Source of the DNA: Archangium violaceum
Lineage (GTDB): Bacteria > Myxococcota > Myxococcia > Myxococcales > Myxococcaceae
Direction of reading: 5' to 3'
DNA length: 64,000 nucleotides
Assembly: GCF_016887565.1 (NCBI RefSeq)
Contig: NZ_CP069396.1
Coordinates: forward strand, 6,802,001-6,866,000
Shown here: one piece after another, positions 10,138-19,465 of the stretch
Layout: each line of letters begins with the position of its first letter
How positions within the stretch are numbered: the first letter of the stretch is position 1
Translations under genes and position numbers: made by a program
The notes under the pieces: model-generated
Told to the model about the DNA's origin: nothing
What the model saw: only the letters and a program-made list of their open reading frames with translations
Databases searched by the model: none

Positions 10138-10165
10138 ACGCCAGGGAGGTCCTCCTCCCTGGCGT
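10138..10165 (-). terminator. Hairpin terminator after the chemoreceptor gene
   Basis: A perfect 12-base-pair inverted repeat (ACGCCAGGGAGG and its complement) around a four-base loop lies 31 bases beyond the chemoreceptor stop. On the minus strand it is followed by a T-containing stretch (TGCTGTTTATTA), consistent with a factor-independent terminator separating this gene from the P450 promoter region. Confidence 0.75.
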
Positions 10166-10195
10166 CCCGTTTCACATCGATTGGATAAATACTGA

Positions 10196-12055
10196 TCAGG
10201 TGGACTGAGCGGGGGCGTTGGCATCCGCCGGAGTGCCCCGGCCGTCGCCCGTGCCCACCTGCTGCCAGCCGTAGCTGGTGACGAAGCCGCTGACCTTCGC
10301 GGCCACGCCCTGCACCAGACCCATGGTCTTGTCCGAGGCCTTCAGACGCTCCATGGTCTCGTCCATCATCTTGGACATGTCGTTGACGGCCTGGAAGATC
10401 TCCGAGATGCCGATGTTCTGCTGGGACACGGCGGCGGAGATCTGACGGGCCGAGGAGCCGCTCTCGCGCACGATGCCGGAGAGCAGGCGGATGCTGTCGC
10501 CGAACTCGCGCACCTGCTTGAGACCCTCCTCCACTCGCGCCGAGCCCTGCTCTGTGATGGAGACGGTGGTCTTGATGGCGTTGCTGACGTCCAGGAGGAT
10601 GGCGCGCACGTCGTTGGTGGCGCGGATGGACTGGTCGGCCAGCAGGCGGATTTCCCGGGCCACCACGGCGAAGCCCTTGCCGTGCTCGCCCGAGCGCACC
10701 GCCTCGATGCTCGCGTTGAGCGCCAGCATGTTGGACTGGTCGGCCAGGTCCTTCACCGTGGCGGTGATGCGGCCGATCTGCCGCGTCTTGTCGCCCAGCT
10801 GCTTGATGTGCTGCGCCATCTGCTGCACGTGATCGCGGATCTCCTGCAGGCTGGTGACGCTGCGCTCGACGCTGTCCTCCGCGGTGCGGCTGATCTCGTC
10901 GGCCTTCTCCGCCTGCTGCAGCACGCCCTCGGCCTTCTGCGAGGCCAGTTCCGACGTCTGCTTGATCTCCTGCGCCGTCACCTGCGTCTCCTGCAGGGCG
11001 CTGGCCTGCCGGGTCAGCATCTCGTTCTGCTTGGCGGCGGACAGACCCAGCGACTGCGCCGAGTCACCCAGCGAGCGCGCCGATTCACCCAGCGACAGGG
11101 AGAAGTTCTTGAGGTGGACGAACACCTTGGCGGTGGCCAGCGACAGGTCGCCGATCTCGTCCGAGCTCACCCACTCGGGCAGCTTGGGGTTACCGGAGGC
11201 CAGCGCCTCGATGGCCTCCTGGACCGACTGGGTGCCCTTGGCCTGGTAGATGGCCAGACGCCACGCGGAGGCCGCCGCCACGGTCACCAGGTAGACGCCC
11301 AGGAGGATCAGCGGCAGGGTGATGCGATCCAGCAGGTTCTCCTGCATGACGAGGAAGGCCTGCTTGAACTCCACGGCCGTCGTCAGCTTGTCGGTGCCGC
11401 CGACGAACTCCGTGAAGATGTCGTAGACGCCCCGGCCGATCACCGTCAGCAACACGGCGGCCGTGCAGAGCACGTAGATGGCGAAGGTGTACGGCAGGTA
11501 CGTCTTGTGGCGCGTCCAGAAGAGGCCGCTGCCCTTGAGCGAGAACTCCTTGAGGCGGTGGAACTCCGCCTTCACGTAGGGGTTGAGCACCTGCTCGGAG
11601 TTGACGCGCATGTGGATGCCGAGCAGCGCCGACAGGAGGCTGACGAGCAGCGCCGCCCAGGGGGCGATCCACAGGCTGTTGCCGTAATAGGCGCTGGCCA
11701 GGCCGGCGAAGACCATCGTGCCGAACGCGCCGCACGCCAGGGACCACACCTCGATGATGCGCGGGATCTTCAGCAGCCGCTTGAGCCGCTCCTCCGGCTG
11801 ATCATCGATGCTCGGGTCGAAGGCGTGCTCGAGCGCGCGCTTGATGCCAATCTTCGGCACCACCGAGCTGAGCGGGAAGAGGATCGTCGGGCCCAGGACG
11901 AGCAGCACCATCCCGGCCTGCTTCCAGGTCAGCCCCAGCACCAGGGCGAGCAGGTAGATGACCGGAGGGGTCGAGGGACCCGTGGAGCGCTGATACTGGG
12001 AGAACAGCTTGTTGGTGAGGTCTTTGATTCCGCTCGAGTCCATGTGAAAGCTCAC
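10196..12055 (-). CDS. Methyl-accepting chemotaxis protein-like receptor, membrane bound
   Basis: A 619-residue receptor. The first ~265 residues hold about six hydrophobic segments in pairs, with no large periplasmic sensor domain, so the stimulus may be sensed within or at the membrane. A HAMP-like segment (about 270-310) is followed by a long coiled coil and the chemoreceptor hairpin tip, recognisable by [18 protein letters not shown]. It should signal to a CheA/CheW complex, or to one of the Che-like pathways myxobacteria use for motility or development. Two starts are possible, GTG 12055 and ATG 12043. It follows the unknown gene at 12123-13436 by ~70 bases and is probably cotranscribed with it. 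Confidence 0.88.
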   Translation of the reverse strand: MSFHMDSSGIKDLTNKLFSQYQRSTGPSTPPVIYLLALVLGLTWKQAGMVLLVLGPTILFPLSSVVPKIGIKRALEHAFDPSIDDQPEERLKRLLKIPRIIEVWSLACGAFGTMVFAGLASAYYGNSLWIAPWAALLVSLLSALLGIHMRVNSEQVLNPYVKAEFHRLKEFSLKGSGLFWTRHKTYLPYTFAIYVLCTAAVLLTVIGRGVYDIFTEFVGGTDKLTTAVEFKQAFLVMQENLLDRITLPLILLGVYLVTVAAASAWRLAIYQAKGTQSVQEAIEALASGNPKLPEWVSSDEIGDLSLATAKVFVHLKNFSLSLGESARSLGDSAQSLGLSAAKQNEMLTRQASALQETQVTAQEIKQTSELASQKAEGVLQQAEKADEISRTAEDSVERSVTSLQEIRDHVQQMAQHIKQLGDKTRQIGRITATVKDLADQSNMLALNASIEAVRSGEHGKGFAVVAREIRLLADQSIRATNDVRAILLDVSNAIKTTVSITEQGSARVEEGLKQVREFGDSIRLLSGIVRESGSSARQISAAVSQQNIGISEIFQAVNDMSKMMDETMERLKASDKTMGLVQGVAAKVSGFVTSYGWQQVGTGDGRGTPADANAPAQST

Positions 12056-12122
12056 GACGGCGGTTGAAGGCGGGAAAAAGGGGAAAAGGTTCGCGACCGG
12101 GCGCGGCGAGGAGGCAGGGTCC

Positions 12123-13436
12123 TCAGACGGCGTACTCGCCGGCCTGTTCGTTGTAGGGCCGGGAGTAGAGCTTCACGTGGAATCCGACGAAGCGCTGCAT
12201 CATCACCCCGAGCGTGGCACAATCCAGCCGCTGGCTCAGCAACTCCGTGAGGGAATTCAGCCGCTGGTAGGCCTGGATGTAGACCAGGGAGGCATGGGCC
12301 AGCCGCTGCTCCAGCAGGGGGAGCGCCCGCGAGCAGGGGGCATCCATCAGCCCGAACAGGCAGACGTTGAACTCCCGGTGCTGCATGTCCTTCACCAGCC
12401 GCGTGAGCTTCGCGCCGAACCGGCCGGCGTTCTCCCGCAGCAGCTCGGACAGGGGCTGGGTGGCGGGAGCACGGGAGAGCGCCCCAAGCTCGCGGAAGAA
12501 GTCCTTGCGCTCCTGTTCGCTCTGGGTGACCAGGGCGGGGCCCAGATCGTTGAGCAACCGCAACAGCAGGGCCGTGTAATAGAGGGCCTCGGAGACGGTG
12601 CCGTCCTCGACCTGCTGGCGGAAGTTCTTCAGCTTCAGGATGCGCTCGCCCAGCACGCCCACGTACCAGTCCAGCGTCGCCTCCACCAGGATGGTCTCCA
12701 CCCCGACGTGGATGCGCCGCGAGAAGGCCATGCCCGGGTCCTCCACCAGGCTGCTCACCCCGCGGTAGCGGCCGATCAGCGCCTGCGTCATCAGGGGCCC
12801 CATGACCATGCCCTCGGAGGCGCGCACCAGGTCTCTGCACGACTCGATGTTGGCCAGCAGCCCGGGCCAGAGGGTGTTCTCCAGCTCGCCAGGAGCCAGC
12901 CGGACCTCCTTGCGGTAGCTCTCGGCGACGTCCCGGTGCTTGGCCGGGTTGAGGCTCTGCTCGAAGGAGGAGATGTGCTCCACGGTGGAGCGCACCGGCG
13001 CGAGCAGCTCGGCGGCCGACTCGGGGGCGCCCTTGATGCGCCGGACCATGGCGTCGTTGAAGGCCAGCATCACCTCGCGCCGCTGCTCGTAGCTGGTGTC
13101 GTCGGCGGCCTTGCTGCCCAGGCCGATCGCCAGGTTGTCCGAGATGATCTCGTAGAGCTGGTAGACGTTCATCGGCACGGTGGCCTTGATGAGCTCTTCC
13201 CAGCCCTCCTTGTTGTCAGCAGGGACCGAGCCCTCCAACAGCAGCAGGGTGAGCTGGACGAGCTGAGGCACACCCATCACCTCCAGCCAGGCCTTGCGGA
13301 CAGACGCATCCTTCGCGGAGAGCGCCCAGAGGTAGTACTCGCGGGCGACACCTTCCGGCATGTAACGGCGAATGCTCTGCTCAAAGCCTTCGAGGGTCAG
13401 CTGCAGGGTCTTGTTGAAGAGATCATCCGGCTTCAT
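12123..13436 (-). CDS. Hypothetical protein upstream of the chemoreceptor
   Basis: A 437-residue, mainly alpha-helical soluble protein that I do not recognise. It starts [18 protein letters not shown] and contains no signal peptide, membrane segment or metal-binding motif that I can see. It precedes the chemoreceptor gene on the same strand with a short gap, so it may be a cytoplasmic partner, or merely share its promoter, which would lie in 13437-13670 between this gene and the divergent P450. Codon use matches its neighbours and the frame is intact. Confidence 0.75.
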   Translation of the reverse strand: MKPDDLFNKTLQLTLEGFEQSIRRYMPEGVAREYYLWALSAKDASVRKAWLEVMGVPQLVQLTLLLLEGSVPADNKEGWEELIKATVPMNVYQLYEIISDNLAIGLGSKAADDTSYEQRREVMLAFNDAMVRRIKGAPESAAELLAPVRSTVEHISSFEQSLNPAKHRDVAESYRKEVRLAPGELENTLWPGLLANIESCRDLVRASEGMVMGPLMTQALIGRYRGVSSLVEDPGMAFSRRIHVGVETILVEATLDWYVGVLGERILKLKNFRQQVEDGTVSEALYYTALLLRLLNDLGPALVTQSEQERKDFFRELGALSRAPATQPLSELLRENAGRFGAKLTRLVKDMQHREFNVCLFGLMDAPCSRALPLLEQRLAHASLVYIQAYQRLNSLTELLSQRLDCATLGVMMQRFVGFHVKLYSRPYNEQAGEYAV

Positions 13437-13670
13437 TGGGGACGCTATCCTAGAGGCCCGCCGCCCTAGCGCAAAGTCCCCCCTTCAGAAGACCGTATCG
13501 GGCGCTCGGACGGACCCCGCACGCAGGGCAACCGGGCAAGGCGGCCCGCCCTCGGAGACTGGGGGCAGGCAGGCATGGACCTGACGGGTGGGATGGATTT
13601 TGCCCCCTCGCTCCGGTTTGTCCTACACTTGGCATTCGCATTCCCCCCCAGTCGAGGACCACTCGATACC

Positions 13671-14867
13671 ATGACGCAAGCACGATTGAATCTGCTGGAT
13701 CCAGCCTTCCGGGCCTGGCCCTACCCCCACTATGCCCGGCTGCGCCGTGAGTCGCCGGTATGCCAGGTGGAACCCGGTGGGATCTGGGCGGTCACCCGCT
13801 ACGACGACATCATGACGGTGCTGAAGAACACCCAGGTCTTCAGCTCCGAGGGCATGGCGCTGGCGTTCAAGCCGCCCTGGCTGGAGCGCAACCCGGTGGC
13901 CGCCTCGGTGAGCTTCACCGATCCGCCCCGCCACGCTCCCCTCCGGGCGCTCATCAGCCGGGCCTTCAACACCGCCTCCATCGCTCGTCTGGAGCCGCTG
14001 CTGCGCTCGGTGGCCGAGCAGTGCGTGTCCAACATGATCAAGCAGGGCGAGGTGGACCTGGTGGACTCCTTCACCCTGCCCATCCCCGCCGCCGCCATCG
14101 CGGAGCTGCTGGGCATGGACGCCTCCATGCGCCCGATCTTCCGCAGGTGGTCGACGGACATGGCCGCCATCGGCACCGTCATGCCGGACGACGTGAAGCG
14201 CCAGCAGGAGATCCGCACCACCATCTCCGAGATGGAGGAGTTCCTGGGCGCGGAGCTGGAGAAGCGGCGCCGCAACCCGACCAATGATCTCATCAGCGAG
14301 CTGATGCGGGGCGAGATCGAGGGCCGGAAGCTGACGCACGACGAGCTGATGACCTTCTGCTTCACGCTGCTGCCGGCGGGTCTGGAGACCACGGTGAACC
14401 AGCTGGGTCTGGCGTGCACGATCCTCCTCAACCAGCCGGAGCTGCAGGCCAAGGTGCATGCCAACCGCGAGGAGCTGCTGCCACGCTTCGTCGAGGAGCT
14501 GCTGCGCTACGAGCCCGTGGCCCACGGCCTGATGCGCATCACCACGACGGACGCCACCCTGGGCGGGGTGACCATCCCCAAGCACTCGATGGTGATGGTG
14601 ATGCTCGCCTCGGCGTGCCACGACGAGTCCCAGTACCCCAATCCGGATCAGTTCGATCTGACGCGCCCCGGACCCCACAACGTGGGCTTCGGCCACGGCA
14701 TCCATTTCTGCGTGGGCGCGTCCCTGGCGCGGCTGGAGACCCGCGTGGCCCTGGACGTGCTGCTGTCGCGCTGCATCATCTCCAAGACCGAGGCTCCCGT
14801 GCAGTGGAGCATGTCCCTGGCCGTGCGCGGCCCCGCGGTGGTTCCGGCGAAGGTGCGCGCCGCCTGA
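13671..14867 (+). CDS. Cytochrome P450
   Basis: A 398-residue P450 with all canonical elements: I-helix AGLETT, K-helix ELLR, and heme loop FGHGIHFCVG. It differs from the P450 at 8715-9947, which lacks the I-helix acid, so the two are not recent duplicates. The start at 13671 gives a normal N-terminus (MTQARLNLLDPAF) with GAGGA about thirteen bases upstream. It is transcribed divergently from the chemoreceptor unit. The next gene downstream, 208 bases away on the same strand, resembles a membrane terpene cyclase, so oxidation of a terpenoid is one possibility; this is an inference from position only. Confidence 0.93.
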   Translation: MTQARLNLLDPAFRAWPYPHYARLRRESPVCQVEPGGIWAVTRYDDIMTVLKNTQVFSSEGMALAFKPPWLERNPVAASVSFTDPPRHAPLRALISRAFNTASIARLEPLLRSVAEQCVSNMIKQGEVDLVDSFTLPIPAAAIAELLGMDASMRPIFRRWSTDMAAIGTVMPDDVKRQQEIRTTISEMEEFLGAELEKRRRNPTNDLISELMRGEIEGRKLTHDELMTFCFTLLPAGLETTVNQLGLACTILLNQPELQAKVHANREELLPRFVEELLRYEPVAHGLMRITTTDATLGGVTIPKHSMVMVMLASACHDESQYPNPDQFDLTRPGPHNVGFGHGIHFCVGASLARLETRVALDVLLSRCIISKTEAPVQWSMSLAVRGPAVVPAKVRAA

Positions 14868-14880
14868 GCCGTCCCTAGAT

Positions 14881-14907
14881 CGCCGGGCCGCTTCGTGTGG
14901 CCCGGCG
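14881..14907 (+). terminator. GC-rich hairpin after the P450 gene
   Basis: CGCCGGGCC and its exact complement GGCCCGGCG flank a nine-base loop, beginning 14 bases after the P450 stop. No T-run follows, so intrinsic termination is only plausible; it may instead stabilise the 3' end. Confidence 0.5.
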
Positions 14908-15075
14908 GTCTCCCTCCCGGTCTGTCTGGTCCGGGGTAGCGCCGTGAAGGCTGATGTCATACGTCGAGTGAAAGAAAATCCACGACGCCCCCCGTTCGCG
15001 TTCACAACGTGACTGCGGTTAATCTTGGACGCTCTCTCGCCACTCCACCCTTCCAGCCGAGGCGCCCCGCCAGTC

Positions 15076-15840
15076 ATGAATGCCCCACTGCTCAATCTCG
15101 TGGATTATTCCCCGCTGGAGATGGCGCTCTTCGGCATCAGCGGAACATTCTGGGTAGCCGTCTACATCCTCGTCATCCTCGACGCCCGGAAATACGGTTT
15201 CACCGCGATGCCAGCCTTCGCCTTCAGCGGGAACATCGCGTGGGAGTTTTTGTGGGGATATGTCTTCCGCACCAACATGGGCGAGCTGGCCGTGTGGGGA
15301 CTGAGGATCTACTTTCCGCTCAACTGCTACATCGGCTGGTTGTTGCTGCGTCATGGCCCCAAGCAGTTCACCACGGAGGCCCTGCGGCGGTATGGCTCCG
15401 CGCTCATCGCCTGCGCCATGCTCTCGTGGGGCGCGATCCTTCTCGCCTTCAGCCCCATCAATGACGATCCCGCCGGGCTGAGCTCGGCCACCATCCTCGA
15501 CGTGACGATGGCCATCCAGTTCATCGGGCTGCTCCTGCTCGTCCACGAGCGCGAGGGAGCCGCGGGCCTGGCGAAGATGTCCTATCCCGCGGCCTGGCTG
15601 AAGCTGGTGGGCTCGACCTCCGCCGGCATCTGCATCCTGCTCCACTTCCCGCCCGAGCGCCGTTGGGTGATGGTGCTGAGCTGTGTGTCATTCGTCCTCA
15701 ACGTGTCCTACGTGATCATCTTCACCCGGCTCAGGGCCGCCGCGCGCCAGAAGGCGCGGACCGCGAGCATCGACAGCGCCAACGTGGGATCCATGGGGGC
15801 CGCGGTGATCGCCCTGCCCCGCACGGGAACAGACGGCTAG
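15076..15840 (+). CDS. Seven-helix-type membrane protein resembling Pyr4/PaxB membrane terpene cyclases
   Basis: A 254-residue protein made almost entirely of hydrophobic segments (about seven). The segment GNIAWEFLW (residues 52-60) matches the N-x-x-WE signature of the Pyr4/PaxB/DmtA1 family, in which that Glu (here E57) is a proposed proton donor. The family's second acid, in the last helix as D-x-x-Y, appears here as N209-V-S-Y. The protein may therefore be a non-canonical cyclase or a non-catalytic relative; the bacterial branch of this fold is poorly characterised. Start 15076 is preferred because upstream in-frame residues are polar. Neighbours are a P450 upstream and an AT-rich gap downstream. 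The fold assignment is tentative. Confidence 0.6.
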   Translation: MNAPLLNLVDYSPLEMALFGISGTFWVAVYILVILDARKYGFTAMPAFAFSGNIAWEFLWGYVFRTNMGELAVWGLRIYFPLNCYIGWLLLRHGPKQFTTEALRRYGSALIACAMLSWGAILLAFSPINDDPAGLSSATILDVTMAIQFIGLLLLVHEREGAAGLAKMSYPAAWLKLVGSTSAGICILLHFPPERRWVMVLSCVSFVLNVSYVIIFTRLRAAARQKARTASIDSANVGSMGAAVIALPRTGTDG

Positions 15841-16012
15841 CCACTCCGCCGCGCCGTTGGTGCCGATGGTACTGGAGCGCGGGAGCCATCTCGCGCCCAG
15901 TCGATGCATGTATTTCATTACCCCAAAGACAGACACAAACACAGGCAAAGACATACATATATCACAAACACAAAACACGACACATTGTCTGTATTTAATT
16001 GCAATACCAATT

Positions 16013-16024
16013 CATATGCATATG
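16013..16024. repeat. Perfect 12-base palindrome CATATGCATATG
   Basis: A self-complementary CATATGCATATG in the AT-rich gap. A palindrome this long in such biased DNA suggests a dimeric regulator site, but there is no experimental or family support and the AT-rich surroundings raise the chance level. Confidence 0.45.
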
Positions 16025-16117
16025 TTTTATTGATTTACGCCATTGATTGACATACATTTTCCAAACAATAACAGACATAAAATGTATATCTATTGCATAT
16101 TTGTATTTTGTGCGGAA

Positions 16118-16203
16118 ATGTAGGCATGATGGGTCGGAATACTGGTGGGTGGATGTAGGCATTGCACATGCCTCCGTGGCACCAATGTAGCGAAATGTAG
16201 GCA
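16118..16203 (+). promoter_or_regulatory. Three direct repeats ATGTAGGCA upstream of the SDR operon
   Basis: ATGTAGGCA occurs at 16118-16126, 16153-16161 and 16195-16203, with a partial copy (ATGTAGC) at 16185-16191. The two outer gaps are 35 and 42 bases, close to three and four helical turns. The array ends 87 bases before the GTG start of the first gene of the operon. This layout fits repeated activator or repressor binding. No transcription factor gene is adjacent. Confidence 0.5.
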
Positions 16204-16290
16204 CGATATCCGTCCCTCTTCGGGTCATTTCGGAAGGGCTCAGGCAGCCATTCGAGCGCACGTTGAACCGGGTTCGCCTATCGTCGGTTC

Positions 16291-17055
16291 GTGACCTCAC
16301 ACCCGACCTCTCCTGCCCGCCTGCTCGAAGGGCGGCGATGCCTCGTCACCGGCGGTTCGCGCAACCTGGGCCGAGCATTCTGCCTGGCGTTCGCCCGAGC
16401 GGGCGCGAAGGTGGCGTTCACCTACTCCAAACGCACCGAGGATGCCGAGGAGACGCGGCGGATCCTCCAGGCGGAGGGCTGCGAGCCACTGGTGTTCCAG
16501 GGCTCGGTCACGGACGGGAAGCACGCGGCGGCCACGGTGGATGCCGTCGGCTCGGCCTGGGGCGGACTGGACGTGCTCGTCAACAACGCCGGCATCACCC
16601 AGGTGCTCCCCATTGCCCTGATGGACGAAGCGGACTGGGACGCCGTCATGGCCGTCAACGTGAAGGGGGCCTACCTCTTCAGCCGCGCCGCCCTCAAACC
16701 GATGCTCCGCGCTCGCGGCGGGCACATCCTCAACATCGGCTCGTTCTCCACCGACCGCGTCGTGAGCAGCCCCGTCCACTACGCCGCCTCCAAGGCGGCC
16801 CTCAAGGGCTTCTCCGAGTCCCTCGCCGCCGAGGTCGGCAAGTACGGGATCGCCGTGAACTACCTCGCGCCGGGCCTGTTGAATGGAGGACTCGCCAGCC
16901 GGCTGCCGCAGCACCGGATCGCCGAATACAAGGGACAGGCCTCGCTCGGGCGGGTGGGAACGATGGAGGAGGTCGCCGCCTTCGCCACCTGGCTCGTGTC
17001 ATCCCAGAACACCTTCATGACGGGTGCGAAGATCGCGCTCGACGGTGGGCTATGA
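16291..17055 (+). CDS. Short-chain dehydrogenase/reductase (FabG-like), first gene of operon
   Basis: A 254-residue classical SDR. The cofactor loop is TGGSRNLG (residues 20-27, NADP-type), followed by NNAG (98-101), a catalytic Ser near 151-153 and Y164-x3-K168 in YAASK. It ends with the usual MTGAKIALDGG. It probably reduces a carbonyl on an acyl or polyketide intermediate. It belongs to the same subfamily as the SDRs at 19462 and 35025 (shared LLEGR N-terminus and PGLLNGG-type motif), suggesting duplication inside the cluster. The start is a GTG at 16291 with a poor ribosome-binding site. The stop overlaps the next start by ATGA. Confidence 0.9.
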   Translation: MTSHPTSPARLLEGRRCLVTGGSRNLGRAFCLAFARAGAKVAFTYSKRTEDAEETRRILQAEGCEPLVFQGSVTDGKHAAATVDAVGSAWGGLDVLVNNAGITQVLPIALMDEADWDAVMAVNVKGAYLFSRAALKPMLRARGGHILNIGSFSTDRVVSSPVHYAASKAALKGFSESLAAEVGKYGIAVNYLAPGLLNGGLASRLPQHRIAEYKGQASLGRVGTMEEVAAFATWLVSSQNTFMTGAKIALDGGL

Positions 17056-18365
17056 GCGCCGCGCGCCCTTCCCTCCTCGAGGGGTACGAGCTGTTCCGCC
17101 GCCATGTGAATCCCCTCAGCATCACCCGCGCGGAGATCACCAACGAGCCCTACCGGGTGGTGGCGGTCCGCGAGGGGCGGCTCGTGGACTCCGATGGCCG
17201 CGAGGTGGAGGACTTCCTCTCGGGCTGGGGGACGCAGGCTTTCGGGCACCGCAACCCGTACGTCGGTCGGGCGATGCAGGAGTTCCTCGCCGGGGACTCA
17301 CCTTCGTACTTCACGTCCGTCATCAGCCCGTACGCCGGGATGCTGGCGGCCCGGTTGTCCGAGCGCACCGGAGGGGCCCTGGACCGGGCCTTCTTCGTCA
17401 GCGGCGGCAGCGAGGCCGTGGAGTCCGCGCTCAAGCTCGCGCGCGCGGCGACCCGCCGGCCGCGCATCCTCTGTCTGGAGCGGGGCTACCACGGCTACAC
17501 CATGGGCGGCGTGTCGATGATGCACCCGGGCACGTACCGGGATGCCTTCGGTCCCTACCTGCCGGCCGTGGACCGGCTGCCCTTCGGCGACCTCGCCGCC
17601 CTGGAGGCCGCGCTCGCCTCGCCGGACGTGGCCGCCCTCGTCGTCGAGCCCATCCAGATCGAAGGCGGCGTCCGCGTCCTCCCACCCGAGTATGTCCGTT
17701 TCCTCTGCGAGGAGACCCGGCGGCGCGGCGTGCTCCTGGTGGCCGATGAGATCCAGACCGGGCTGGGGCGCACCGGCCGCTTCCTCGCGAGCGATACTTG
17801 GCCCCGGCGGCCGGACGTGGTGGTGCTCGGCAAGGCACTCGGGGGCGGGCTGATGCCGGTGTCGGCCATGCTGACGCGGGCGGACGTCTTCGACCGCGCC
17901 TACGGCACCCACGCCACCGCCGAGTCCCACGCCTCCACCTTCAGCGGGAACGCCCTGGCCTGTGTCGCCTCGCTCGCCTTCCTGGACCTGCTCACCGACG
18001 AAGTGCTCCAGCGGGTGCGCGAGCGGGGGGCGGAGCTGCACCGCGCGCTCCGGGAGGCACTCGGAGGGCTGCCGCTCGTCGAGGAGATTCGCGGAGAGGG
18101 CCTGCTGGCCGGGGTGGCACTGCGGGCCGCCGACCATCCCTCGCTCACCTTCGAGTACCTGGGCATGCCCGAGTACAGCGAGCGCTCGGCGGTGGGATTG
18201 CTCGCCTGCCACCGGCTCTACAGGGCCGGCTTCCTCGTCAACGTGTGTGGCCACGACTGGAGCGTGCTGAGGTTACAGCCCCCGTTGGATACGGGAAGCG
18301 AGCGGCTCGCGGCGTTCGTGCACGCCTGCCGGGACGCGGTGGAGTACCTATGCGAGCTTCGGTAA
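17052..18365 (+). CDS. Class III PLP-dependent aminotransferase
   Basis: A 437-residue fold-type I enzyme related to glutamate-1-semialdehyde and omega-amino-acid aminotransferases. The key features are SGGSEAVESALKLAR (phosphate and cofactor binding), the DEIQTGLGRTG motif with D232, and the PLP lysine K261 in LGKALGGG. It would transfer an amino group onto an aldehyde or ketone, here most likely on a pathway intermediate. The ATG overlaps the stop of the SDR (ATGA), and the C-terminus overlaps the next gene by 16 bases, so it is firmly part of the operon. The substrate cannot be read from sequence. Confidence 0.92.
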   Translation: MSAARPSLLEGYELFRRHVNPLSITRAEITNEPYRVVAVREGRLVDSDGREVEDFLSGWGTQAFGHRNPYVGRAMQEFLAGDSPSYFTSVISPYAGMLAARLSERTGGALDRAFFVSGGSEAVESALKLARAATRRPRILCLERGYHGYTMGGVSMMHPGTYRDAFGPYLPAVDRLPFGDLAALEAALASPDVAALVVEPIQIEGGVRVLPPEYVRFLCEETRRRGVLLVADEIQTGLGRTGRFLASDTWPRRPDVVVLGKALGGGLMPVSAMLTRADVFDRAYGTHATAESHASTFSGNALACVASLAFLDLLTDEVLQRVRERGAELHRALREALGGLPLVEEIRGEGLLAGVALRAADHPSLTFEYLGMPEYSERSAVGLLACHRLYRAGFLVNVCGHDWSVLRLQPPLDTGSERLAAFVHACRDAVEYLCELR

Positions 18366-19465
18366 CGGAGACCGGGTGGATCGGCGGCCGTCGCTTCGAT
18401 GGCTTCTTCTTCTTCGGGAGCAGTCTGCTCGCGGGGGCCGCGGGCCTCGCCGTGCTCGCGTGGCCCGTGCTGCTGTTGCCCTTGTGGGCCGCGTGGCTGC
18501 TGTTGCTCGACGGGCCCCACCTGCTGGCCACGTTCGGCCGGACTTATCTGGATACACGTGAGCGGAAGGAGCGCTCTCGGCTCCTGGTGGGCAGCCTCCT
18601 CTTCTTCGTGCCGGGGCTCGTGGCGTGGGGCCTGCTGCGGCTCACGGGCGAGCGCGCCGCGTTCGATCTCTTCCTCGGCTTCGCCACGCTCTGGTCGTTC
18701 CACCACGCGGTCCGGCAGAACTACGGCCTGCTGTCCCTCTACGAGAGCTTCGCGCGGGCCTCGCCGCTGGAACGGAGGATCGACTCCCGGTTCCTGTACG
18801 TCTCGCTGTGGGCCTCGTTCGGGCTCTTCCTCCTGGGACATCCCCAGAACCGCCTCATCCTGGGGCTCCCCGCGGAGCTGCCTTTCATGGGAAGGGTCGT
18901 CCTGGTGGGGGGCGGCGTGGCCCTGGTGCTGCTGTCGCTGGCGTGGCTCGCCTTCGCGGCCGTGCGCATGCGCCGGGGCAGGGGTGGGCGTCCCTCGCTC
19001 TTCCTCCTCTGCGCCGCGTTCGGCTCGGCGATCATCCCCTTCTTCGTCATCGGCCCCTTCGAGCCGATCGTCCAGGGGCCCCAGACGCCCGAGCACATGT
19101 TCATGGCGGCGGCCATGGTGGGTGGGGTGATGCACAGCATCCAGTACCTGGGCATCGTGGTGGCCGCGAACCGCCGCCGGTTCTCGCGGCACGAGGAGCG
19201 CTCCTTCGCGGCGATGATCGGCCGTGCACCCGTGGCCGCCTATGGCCTCATGGTGGCGGTGTCGCTGCTCTACCTGCTGCTCAACTCGGTGAGGGGCGCC
19301 TCTCCGGTGGGCTCGCTCTTCCCCGAGGCGAGCGCGGTGGGCCAGCTCTTCCTCGCCCTGTACTGGGGCGTCTTCTTCCACCACTACTACCTGGACCAGA
19401 GAATCTGGCGGGTGCGGCAGCAGCCCTCGCTGAGGTACGAGCTGGGCCTCGAGGAGAGAGCGTGA
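18350..19465 (+). CDS. Polytopic membrane protein with His clusters, possible metalloenzyme
   Basis: A 371-residue protein with roughly eight to ten hydrophobic segments. Conserved-looking His motifs lie at membrane edges: DGPHLLATF, WSFHHAVRQNYG, PEHMFM with VMHSIQY, and FFHHYYLDQRIWR near the C-terminus. Several His clusters in a membrane protein recall desaturase-like or Brp/Blh-type iron enzymes, but I cannot place it in a named family. It overlaps both neighbours (16 bases with the aminotransferase, GTGA with the next SDR), so it is part of the pathway and would act at the inner membrane. An oxidative or cleaving role on a lipid is inference. Confidence 0.75.
   Translation: MRASVTETGWIGGRRFDGFFFFGSSLLAGAAGLAVLAWPVLLLPLWAAWLLLLDGPHLLATFGRTYLDTRERKERSRLLVGSLLFFVPGLVAWGLLRLTGERAAFDLFLGFATLWSFHHAVRQNYGLLSLYESFARASPLERRIDSRFLYVSLWASFGLFLLGHPQNRLILGLPAELPFMGRVVLVGGGVALVLLSLAWLAFAAVRMRRGRGGRPSLFLLCAAFGSAIIPFFVIGPFEPIVQGPQTPEHMFMAAAMVGGVMHSIQYLGIVVAANRRRFSRHEERSFAAMIGRAPVAAYGLMVAVSLLYLLLNSVRGASPVGSLFPEASAVGQLFLALYWGVFFHHYYLDQRIWRVRQQPSLRYELGLEERA

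Larger units (their letters stand above)
15841..16290. other. Intergenic island with strongly AT-rich core (about 15905-16110)
   Basis: This 450-base gap holds no convincing gene. Its core is far richer in A and T than anything else in the window and includes CA-rich runs, TTGACA at 16047-16052, three GACATA words, and a 12-base palindrome. Weak open frames in it encode unlikely peptides with atypical composition. It separates the possible terpene cyclase gene from the SDR-aminotransferase operon, so it is either a large regulatory region for that operon or a remnant of transferred DNA. Confidence 0.7.

Noticed and set aside
16047-16090. TTGACA as a sigma-70 promoter for the SDR operon
   Set aside because: No -10 box at proper spacing, and 240 bases separate it from the start; AT-rich DNA yields such matches by chance.
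15995-16300. Minus-strand 101-codon frame in the AT-rich gap
   Set aside because: Atypical composition for the genome, no ribosome-binding site, no recognisable domain; more likely noncoding.
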